Shown: one piece after another, positions 5,916-10,989 of the stretch
Position numbering within the stretch: the stretch's first letter is position 1
Layout: the number at the start of each line of letters is the position of its first letter
NCBI GenBank assembly: GCA_023451855.1
Contig: JAEXXY010000422.1
Coordinates: forward strand, 1-13,298
Length of the DNA stretch: 13,298 bases
DNA from: Actinomycetes bacterium
GTDB lineage: Bacteria > Actinomycetota > Actinomycetes > Actinomycetales > Dermatophilaceae
Direction: 5' to 3'
Translations under genes and position numbers: made by a program
The notes under the pieces: generated by a model
What the model saw: the letters and a program-made list of their open reading frames with translations, nothing else
What the model was told of the DNA's origin: nothing
The model's database searches: none

Positions 5916-6770
5916 TCAGCGGGTGCGGCGGTCCTTGATGCCGAGGACGGCCCGTGCCTCGACGGTCGACATGGGCGGACGCTGCATCAGCGTCGCGAGC
6001 TCGGCTGCGCGAGAGACGAGCTCGCGGTTGTGCTCCACCGGCTGCCCCTTGGCGAACATCAGGTTGTCCTCCATGCCCACCCGCAGGTGGCCACCTGCCG
6101 ACAGCGCGGCGGCGACGATCGACAGGTGGGCGCGGCCGATGCCGGTCGCCGACCAGCTCGTCACCTCCTCGGGCAGCATCGCGACCCCGGCGAGCAGCGC
6201 CTGAGGCGTGCCCGGCATCGCCCCAGGGACGCCGGTGACGAAGTCGACGTGCACCTTGCCGCCGTAGGGCAGCCCGCACTCGTCGATGAGCCGCCGAAGG
6301 GCGTGGACGTGGCCGAGCTCGAACAGCTCGAACTCCGGCACGACCTCCCTCTCCTGGGCCTGCCGGTAGAGGTCGACCATGAAGCCCCACGGGTTGAGGA
6401 AGACGCCGTCGCCGAAGTTCGTCGTGCCGCACGTCAGCGAGCACGAGTCCGGGTCGGCGTCGAGCACCGTCAGGCGCTGCTCGAGCGGGTCGGTGACGGC
6501 ACCCCCGGTCGAGAGCTGGACGACGAGGTCGGTGGCCTCGCGCACGGCCTCGACAGCCTCCTTGAGCAGCACCCGGTCGAGCGTCGGCTGGTGGTCGCGG
6601 TCACGCACGTGGATGTGGATGAGCGCGGCGCCGGCCCGCTCGCACGCGACGGCCGTCTCGACGAGCTCCTCGGGCGTCGTGGGCAGGGCGGGGAAGTCCG
6701 CCTTCGCGGTCTCGGCGCCGGTGGGCGCGACGGTGATCAGGGTGCTCGCAGCGCTGCGTGCAGGACTCAT
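5916..6770 (-). CDS. BKACE-family beta-keto acid cleavage enzyme (DUF849)
   Basis: 284 residues. The family uses zinc and acetyl-CoA to cleave a beta-keto acid into acetoacetate and a new CoA ester; its founding member, Kce, acts on 3-keto-5-aminohexanoate in lysine fermentation. The N-terminus reads ITVAPTGAETAK, followed by P..P.TPEEL, then the zinc motif IHIHVRD (51-57, His52 and His54). QLSTGG (85-90) and VGMEDN (231-236, Glu234 as third zinc ligand) complete the TIM-barrel signature. The family has many substrate groups and none of the usual partners (aminomutases, CoA transferases, carnitine genes) is here, so the substrate is unknown. The ATG at 6770 has AGGA seven bases upstream. It follows ygfZ on the same strand by 79 bases, a gap that holds three copies of a short repeat, so co-transcription is uncertain. 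A large inverted repeat follows the stop. Confidence 0.9.
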   Translation of the reverse strand: MSPARSAASTLITVAPTGAETAKADFPALPTTPEELVETAVACERAGAALIHIHVRDRDHQPTLDRVLLKEAVEAVREATDLVVQLSTGGAVTDPLEQRLTVLDADPDSCSLTCGTTNFGDGVFLNPWGFMVDLYRQAQEREVVPEFELFELGHVHALRRLIDECGLPYGGKVHVDFVTGVPGAMPGTPQALLAGVAMLPEEVTSWSATGIGRAHLSIVAAALSAGGHLRVGMEDNLMFAKGQPVEHNRELVSRAAELATLMQRPPMSTVEARAVLGIKDRRTR

Positions 6771-6808
6771 GGCGTCATCCTGCCAGCGCGGGCCGCACCC
6801 GGCGGGCC

Positions 6809-6856
6809 CGACGCGTCAAGGGTGTTCGGCGCGTCAGGGAACCGACGCGTCAGGGG
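6809..6856. repeat. Three degenerate 14-mers over the ygfZ stop codon
   Basis: Copies CGACGCGTCAAGGG (6809-6822), CGGCGCGTCAGGGA (6827-6840) and CGACGCGTCAGGGG (6843-6856) share CGRCGCGTCARGG. Each holds a minus-strand TGA; the one at 6852-6850 is the real ygfZ stop. The arrangement parallels the repeat at the end of dtd. Confidence 0.6.
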
Positions 6857-7902
6857 GCGACGATGACCGTCTGCGCCGCCGAGAGGCCGTCGACGAGCAG
6901 GTCGAGGGTGGGGTCGGTGTTGCGCTTGATGACGGCGAGCGCGATGGGCCCGTCGACGTGGTGGCGCCCGACCGACGTGACGTGGCCGACGACGCGGTCG
7001 CCGGCGAGCACCTCGCTGCCCCGCGCCGGAAGGGTGTGGCCCGAACCGTCGAGATGCAGGAAGACGAGACGACGCGGCGGCCGGCCGAGGTTGTGGACCC
7101 GGGCGACGGTCTCCTGCCCGCGGTAGCAGCCCTTGTGCAGGTGCACGGCGGTGCGGAGCCAGTCGACCTCGTGGACGATCGTGCGATGGTCGGTCTCGAG
7201 GCCGAGCCGCGGGCGCCAGGCGGCGACGCGCAGCGCTTCGGCTGCCCAGAGGCCGGCGAGCGGCCGATCGCCCACTGTCGCAAGGAGGTCGGCCCGCGGA
7301 ACGATGACCTCGCGCCACGAGCGCTCCGTGCCGGGGTGACCGTCGGTGGGGCCGTAGGCCGTCGTGTCGCCGACGAGGTCGGGCCACGGGTCGCGCCAGG
7401 CGAGCGGCTCACCCTCGACCGACTCCGACGCGTGCGGCTCGCCGAGCACGGCCCACTCGTCGGTGACGAGCGCGACCTCGACCCGGAGCATGAAGCGCAT
7501 CTTGTCGAGCCAGTCGGCGAGGGCCGGGCCGGCTCCGGGCTCGGTGGTGACCCACATCGTCGTGCCGTCGTCGACGAGGTGCAGGGAGTGCTCGACGTGG
7601 CCCTTCGGCGTCAGCACGAGCGCTTCGCGCGACTGGCGTGGCTCGAGGCCGAGCAGGTGCTGGGTGGTCAGCGAGTGCAGCCAGCTGAGCCGGTCGGGGC
7701 CGGTGACGGTGATGACGTCACGGTGCGAGAGGTCGACGACGGCCAGTCCCTCCTCGAGGAGGCGCTGCTCGCGCATCGGGTCGCCGTAGTGCACGGCCAC
7801 CCCGGCCTCGACCCCCTCACCCGCGACCGCGCGGGGCGCGTCGAGGAGCGGACTGCGGTGGACCGTGCGAGTGGGGGCTGCGGGCACGTCGACGTCACTC
7901 AT
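6850..7902 (-). CDS. ygfZ: YgfZ/GcvT-family folate-binding protein
   Basis: 350 residues. The signature KGCYRGQETVARVHNLGRPP (257-276, with Cys259 essential in the E. coli protein) is diagnostic of YgfZ (IBA57-type) proteins, which need tetrahydrofolate to maintain and repair certain [4Fe-4S] enzymes. The N-terminal region DLSHRDVITVTGPDRLSWLHSL (57-78, in two adjoining parts) is the GcvT-like folate fold. No catalytic aspartate of true aminomethyltransferases is evident. The start is the ATG at 7902: all upstream codons of the open frame lie in the nitrobindin gene or lack a start, although the Shine-Dalgarno is poor. It is 43 bases after nitrobindin on the same strand, an arrangement I recall from many actinobacteria. 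The shared theme is protection of iron centres, since peroxynitrite and NO damage Fe-S clusters. Confidence 0.9.
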   Translation of the reverse strand: MSDVDVPAAPTRTVHRSPLLDAPRAVAGEGVEAGVAVHYGDPMREQRLLEEGLAVVDLSHRDVITVTGPDRLSWLHSLTTQHLLGLEPRQSREALVLTPKGHVEHSLHLVDDGTTMWVTTEPGAGPALADWLDKMRFMLRVEVALVTDEWAVLGEPHASESVEGEPLAWRDPWPDLVGDTTAYGPTDGHPGTERSWREVIVPRADLLATVGDRPLAGLWAAEALRVAAWRPRLGLETDHRTIVHEVDWLRTAVHLHKGCYRGQETVARVHNLGRPPRRLVFLHLDGSGHTLPARGSEVLAGDRVVGHVTSVGRHHVDGPIALAVIKRNTDPTLDLLVDGLSAAQTVIVAP

Positions 7903-7945
7903 GTCGGTGGAACGAGCGACGCGAGGGCTGCATTCCGCGGCGCCG

Positions 7946-8443
7946 TCACTCGACGCGCTTGAGCTGGGCCGAGACGTGGCTCTGCATCTCCTGGCCGACG
8001 GCGGCCATGTCCATGACCCACATGAGCTGGGACTCGACGAGACCGTAGAGACGCGTGGCCGCGTTGTACTCCTTGGCGCCCGGCGAGCGCAGGACGCCGT
8101 CGGTGCGCAGCTCGACCTTGGCCGGCTCCATCTTCCCGTAGTAGAGCTCGACGATGCCGGTCGGGTGGGCGAGCAGCAGCTCGACCTCGCCGTTCTCCAG
8201 CGGACGCCAGAAGCCGGACTCGACGGCGGCGGGGCGGACCTTGGCGCCGTTCTCGGAGTCGAGGATCCAGGCCTTGCTCTCCCACTTGAGGAACCCACGG
8301 CCGTCGTGGGTCACCTCGATCTCCTGGCCGAAGTGCGCCGACTCGATCGTCGGGTAGCCGACGACCCCGGCGCCCTCCCAGCGTCCGATGAGCCACGCGA
8401 GGGGTCGCAGCGGCTCGGGGATGTCCTGGTCGAGGTTGAACAT
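7946..8443 (-). CDS. Nitrobindin / peroxynitrite isomerase (FABP-like, DUF1794)
   Basis: 165 residues. The N-terminal G20-R-W-E-G-A-G26 is the GxWxGxG motif of nitrobindins, ten-stranded beta barrels that bind ferric heme on the outside and turn peroxynitrite into nitrate. The C-terminal MQSHVSAQLKRV contains His156, which matches the axial heme ligand of M. tuberculosis Rv2717c (His158, from memory). ESKAWILDSENG and GFWRP (78 onward) are other family stretches. Length equals the family norm and there is no signal peptide. The ATG at 8443 has no Shine-Dalgarno, but TACGAT is placed seven bases before it, so the mRNA is probably leaderless. It likely heads a unit with ygfZ, and it is divergent from the DsrE-like gene with only 23 bases between the two start codons. 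Confidence 0.9.
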   Translation of the reverse strand: MFNLDQDIPEPLRPLAWLIGRWEGAGVVGYPTIESAHFGQEIEVTHDGRGFLKWESKAWILDSENGAKVRPAAVESGFWRPLENGEVELLLAHPTGIVELYYGKMEPAKVELRTDGVLRSPGAKEYNAATRLYGLVESQLMWVMDMAAVGQEMQSHVSAQLKRVE

Positions 8444-8466
8444 GCCCGAAATCGTAGCCTGAGCCC
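8444..8466. promoter_or_regulatory. 23-bp divergent promoter with overlapping -10 boxes
   Basis: The entire gap between two opposed start codons is 23 bases. Minus strand: TACGAT (8456-8451) then seven bases to the nitrobindin ATG. Plus strand: TAGCCT (8455-8460) then six bases to the DsrE ATG. The boxes share the T-A pair at 8455-8456. Any -35 contacts would lie inside the opposite coding region. TTGAAC at 8436-8441 resembles a -35 box but is only 13 bases from the plus-strand -10 box. Confidence 0.55.
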
Positions 8467-8838
8467 ATGGACTCCCCCGCGCGCTCGCTCGTCGTCAAGG
8501 TCACCTCCGGCGTCGAGGCGCCCGAACGGCTGTCGCAGGCGTTCACCGTCGCGGCCACGGCGGTGGCCAGCGGCGTCGACGTGTCGCTGTGGCTCACCGG
8601 GGAGGCGTCGTGGATGGCCGTGCCCGGCCGAGCCGAGGCGTTCTCGTTGCCGCACGCCGCGTCGGTCGTCGACCTGCGCGAGGCCGTGCTCGCCGGGGGC
8701 CGCCTCACGGTGTGCACCCAGTGCGCTGCGCGCCGCGACCTCACCGAGGACCAGCTCGTCGAGGGCGCGGTCATCCGCGGGGCCGCGGCGTTCGTCGAGG
8801 AGGTCATGGCCCCCGGCGCCCAGGCCCTCGTCTACTGA
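8467..8838 (+). CDS. DsrE-family protein
   Basis: 123 residues, a compact alpha/beta protein starting with SLVVKVTSG (7-15), as DsrE/F-like proteins do. The TVCTQC segment (81-86) puts two cysteines, Cys83 and Cys86, at the family's sulfur-carrying position. The family includes sulfur-relay subunits (TusD, DsrE) and many uncharacterised actinobacterial single-subunit members. Here it may pass persulfide sulfur or act as a thiol redox protein. It lies near a MoaD/ThiS-type sulfur acceptor, nitrobindin and mycothiol synthase, which fits a sulfur/redox role but does not prove one. The ATG at 8467 is preceded by TAGCCT at six bases, so a leaderless message is likely. It converges on the membrane-protein gene 46 bases downstream; no strong hairpin is visible in that gap. 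Confidence 0.8.
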   Translation: MDSPARSLVVKVTSGVEAPERLSQAFTVAATAVASGVDVSLWLTGEASWMAVPGRAEAFSLPHAASVVDLREAVLAGGRLTVCTQCAARRDLTEDQLVEGAVIRGAAAFVEEVMAPGAQALVY

Positions 8839-8884
8839 CGGCGTCCCCGAGCCGATCGTGGCCTCTCGACGGTGGGGAGGGGCG

Positions 8885-9730
8885 TCAGGAGAAGACGGCG
8901 AAGAGGTGGACGACCGCGCCGACGGCGAGGACCGACCCGGCGCCCGCGCCCACCTGCCCGCGCAGGGTCATCATCGCCGGCTCGAGCGCGAGGACGCGAC
9001 GGAACGACCACGAGACCGTGCCCACGGCCGCGCCGATGCCGAACGCACCGGCCAGCCCCACCTCGTCGACCCGCGTCGACACGAGCATCGCGACGGACGA
9101 GGCGGCCACGAGCGCCACCAGCCCCAGGACCGGGGCGGCGACCCGCACGGAGGCCATGGCGTCGGCGAGCAGGGCGGCCGCCACCGCAGCCATCGCCACC
9201 ACGGCGACCGCCCGACCGCGACCGGTGTCGGCCGCGACGACGGCCGTCGTGCCGGAGGCGATGACCGCCAGGCCACCGAAGGAGGACAGGAGCGTCAGGA
9301 CGAGGCCCTCGCGCCCGGTGCGCCGCAGCAGCTGGGCCGTGAACGACAGGAGGATCCCGAACGCGACGGCCGCAGCGATCCAGCGCAGGTCGTCGCGCAC
9401 GGCGCTCAGCACCACGGCCACCGCCGAGAGGGCGAGGACCACCGACGTGGCGTCGGGAGTCGCCGAGCCGGACAGCACCGGCCAGCCCCACGCCAGGACG
9501 AGCGTGAGCACGAGGGTGATGCCGAGGGTCGGGCCGTAGCCCGCGGCGAACCCGGCGAGCAGCGCGAGCGCGCCGACCAGCGTCACGCCGACGGTGACCC
9601 ACCGGACCCGGTCGGCACCGACCGGCGAGATCGGCACGTGCAGCGAGCCCTCGGACCGGCCGCCGGCGTCAGCGGAGATGGGTCCGTCGGCCGGTTGGGC
9701 GGCCGTGGGGTCGTCGGGCACGGGGGCCAT
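8885..9730 (-). CDS. Nine-helix membrane protein of unknown function
   Basis: 281 residues; I do not recognise a family. The first 40 residues are acidic and Pro/Ala-rich and should be cytoplasmic. After them come about nine hydrophobic segments: 43-64, 67-85, 93-111, 116-135, 142-167, 173-193, 197-217, 223-241 and 258-280. Between them are short loops with few charges (Arg136-Arg137, Arg171-Arg173, Arg244-Arg245). No catalytic or transport signature stands out. The helices are rich in Ala, Val and Leu, as in many actinobacterial integral membrane proteins. The ATG at 9730 lies six bases after the MoaD stop, so the two genes form an operon with moaD first. The tight link suggests either a common conserved neighbourhood or a membrane partner of a sulfur-carrier pathway; there is nothing to choose between them. 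Confidence 0.7.
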   Translation of the reverse strand: MAPVPDDPTAAQPADGPISADAGGRSEGSLHVPISPVGADRVRWVTVGVTLVGALALLAGFAAGYGPTLGITLVLTLVLAWGWPVLSGSATPDATSVVLALSAVAVVLSAVRDDLRWIAAAVAFGILLSFTAQLLRRTGREGLVLTLLSSFGGLAVIASGTTAVVAADTGRGRAVAVVAMAAVAAALLADAMASVRVAAPVLGLVALVAASSVAMLVSTRVDEVGLAGAFGIGAAVGTVSWSFRRVLALEPAMMTLRGQVGAGAGSVLAVGAVVHLFAVFS

Positions 9731-9736
9731 TGTGCA

Positions 9737-10114
9737 TCACCCGCCGGCGAACGGCGGCAGCACCTCGACCGTCGCCCCGGCGGCGACGGGAGCCTCGCGG
9801 CCGACCTTGCGCCCGTCGAGCAGGAACGTCGCGACACGGGCGACGCGCTCGAGCCCCGGGTGCGCGGCAACCGCGGCGTCGACGACCGCACCCACGGTCT
9901 CGCCCTCCTGGACGTCGGAGTCCGCTCCGGCCGCGGCGCGTGCCGCGGCCCAGTAGCGCACCGTCACACCGGCTGCCGGGCCCGCACCGGACGCGTCGGA
10001 CACGTCGGACGCGTCCGACGCGTCCGACACGTCGGACGCGTCGGCGGACGTCGCGCCGAGCCCGTCGGTGGGCGCCGGGGAGGTCTGGCTCGAGGTCATC
10101 GGGGTCCGTCTCAT
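9737..10114 (-). CDS. moaD: MoaD/ThiS-family sulfur carrier with Ser-Asp linker
   Basis: 125 residues from the ATG at 10114. Residues 50-125 are a ubiquitin-like sulfur carrier: VTVRYWAAARAAAG at the start, HPGLERV, FLLDGRKVGREAPVAAGATV and the ending LPPFAGG with the terminal Gly-Gly that becomes a thiocarboxylate. MoaD gives sulfur to molybdopterin synthase; ThiS and CysO-type carriers look alike, so the acceptor is not certain, and no MoaE, MoeB or ThiF partner is in view. Ahead of the fold is an unusual 49-residue extension with a (Ser-Asp-Ala/Val) tandem repeat (27-42), coded by a 9-bp DNA repeat. Possible starts are 10114, 10099 (second Met) or a GTG at the VTVRYW codon; none has a good ribosome site. 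The gene is divergent from glnR (51 bases) and leads into the membrane-protein gene. Confidence 0.8.
   Translation of the reverse strand: MRRTPMTSSQTSPAPTDGLGATSADASDVSDASDASDVSDASGAGPAAGVTVRYWAAARAAAGADSDVQEGETVGAVVDAAVAAHPGLERVARVATFLLDGRKVGREAPVAAGATVEVLPPFAGG
9991..10044. repeat. Six 9-bp tandem repeats inside moaD
   Basis: Units ACGCGTCGG, ACACGTCGG, ACGCGTCCG, ACGCGTCCG, ACACGTCGG and ACGCGTCGG run head to tail at 9991-10044. The order of variants is symmetric, and the palindrome GACGCGTC recurs four times. The repeat stays in frame because its unit is three codons, giving a Ser-Asp-Ala/Val linker. Slippage could change its length without breaking the gene. Confidence 0.85.
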
Positions 10115-10152
10115 CGTTCATGCCGTTCGGTCCGGGTCCGACCAGTCTCGCC

Positions 10153-10165
10153 TATCCTGCATGAG
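10153..10165 (+). promoter_or_regulatory. Putative -10 box for leaderless glnR mRNA
   Basis: TATCCT (10153-10158) is followed by seven bases and the ATG at 10166. No Shine-Dalgarno and no -35 box are evident. A second ATG at 10161 is out of frame. I saw no clear GlnR-type box (GTNAC-n6-GAAAC) in the gap. Confidence 0.45.
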
Positions 10166-10870
10166 ATGGCCCGCCTGCTGCTGCTCACCAACGCGCTCGC
10201 CCCGAGCGCCGAGGTGCTGCCCGCGCTCGGGCTGCTCAGCCACACGGTCCGCATCCTGCCCGCCGAGGCCACGGCCCTCGTCGACGCACCGGACTGCGAC
10301 GTCGTGCTCGTCGATGCCCGACGGGAGCTGGCCAGTGCCCGGTCGCTGTGCCGGGTGCTTCGCACCACCGGCATCGGCACCCCGCTCCTGGCCGTCCTCA
10401 CCGAGGGCGGCCTTGCTGGTCTCACGGCCGAGTGGGGCCTCGACGACGTGCTCCTCGACTCAGCCGGCCCGGCCGAGGTCGATGCCCGCCTGCGCCTGGC
10501 GATGACCAAGGGGCAGGACGACGACGCCGACCTCGACCTGCCGATCACCTCCGGCGAGCTCGTCATCGACGAGGCCAGCTACTCGGCCCGGTTCCGCGGT
10601 CAGCCGCTCGACCTCACGTACAAGGAGTTCGAGCTGCTCAAGTACCTCGCGCAGCACCCCGGACGCGTCTTCACCCGGGCCCAGCTGCTCCAGGAGGTCT
10701 GGGGCTACGACTACTACGGCGGCACGCGGACGGTCGACGTGCACGTGCGCCGGCTGCGCGCCAAGCTCGGCCCCGACCACGAGGCGCTCATCGGAACGGT
10801 CCGCAACGTCGGCTACCGCCTCGTGCCCGACCGCCCCGAGTCCCCCGCCGCGCAGACCGCCGACGCCTGA
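10166..10870 (+). CDS. glnR: GlnR-type orphan response regulator
   Basis: 234 residues. The N-terminal half (1-115) is a receiver-like domain: MARLLLLTNAL, HTVRILPAEA, VVLVDARRELASARSLCRVL, LAVLTEGG, then GPAEVDARLRL. Asp50 is at the position of the conserved Asp of GlnR, but the acidic pair that usually binds magnesium near residues 8-9 is Thr-Asn, so normal phosphorylation is unlikely, as reported for GlnR. The C-terminal half (about 128-220) is an OmpR/PhoB winged helix: LDLTYKEFELLKYLAQHPG, TRAQLLQEVWG, GTRTVDVHVRRLRAKLG and RNVGYRLV. GlnR governs nitrogen assimilation genes (glutamine synthetase, ammonium and nitrate uptake). No histidine kinase is adjacent, as expected. It is close in sequence to M. 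tuberculosis Rv0818 as I recall it. The start is leaderless by the TATCCT seven bases upstream. A hairpin follows at 10922-10955. Confidence 0.92.
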   Translation: MARLLLLTNALAPSAEVLPALGLLSHTVRILPAEATALVDAPDCDVVLVDARRELASARSLCRVLRTTGIGTPLLAVLTEGGLAGLTAEWGLDDVLLDSAGPAEVDARLRLAMTKGQDDDADLDLPITSGELVIDEASYSARFRGQPLDLTYKEFELLKYLAQHPGRVFTRAQLLQEVWGYDYYGGTRTVDVHVRRLRAKLGPDHEALIGTVRNVGYRLVPDRPESPAAQTADA

Positions 10871-10921
10871 CCGACCGGGCCCCACGAGACGTGTACGAGG
10901 CCGTACGGCGCTCGGACGCGC

Positions 10922-10955
10922 AGGAGGTGGGCCGCCGCTCGGCGACCCACCTCCT
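10922..10955. terminator. Bidirectional hairpin between glnR and the 5'-nucleotidase gene
   Basis: Outer arms AGGAGGTGGG (10922-10931) and CCCACCTCCT (10946-10955) pair perfectly. After one C/A mismatch, CGCC pairs with GGCG around a GCTC tetraloop. It lies between the convergent ends of glnR and the 5'-nucleotidase gene and can stop transcription from both. No T-tract is seen. Confidence 0.8.
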
Positions 10956-10989
10956 CCCGTAGTGCTGTCCGGTCCTCAGACCCTGACGG

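Noticed and set aside
8839..8884. Terminator between the convergent DsrE-like and membrane-protein genes
   Set aside because: Partial complementarity (GACG near the left edge, CGTC near the right, plus C-runs against G-runs) needs several mismatches. No clean hairpin forms.
10115..10165. GlnR binding box in the glnR-moaD gap
   Set aside because: I looked for GTNAC-n6-GAAAC-like pairs here and in the other gaps and saw no convincing match.
7865..10870. A 1001-codon plus-strand open frame spanning several genes
   Set aside because: Only its last part (10166-10870) is coding, as glnR. The rest runs antisense to nitrobindin, the membrane protein and moaD with no recognisable domain; long stop-free frames are expected at this G+C content.
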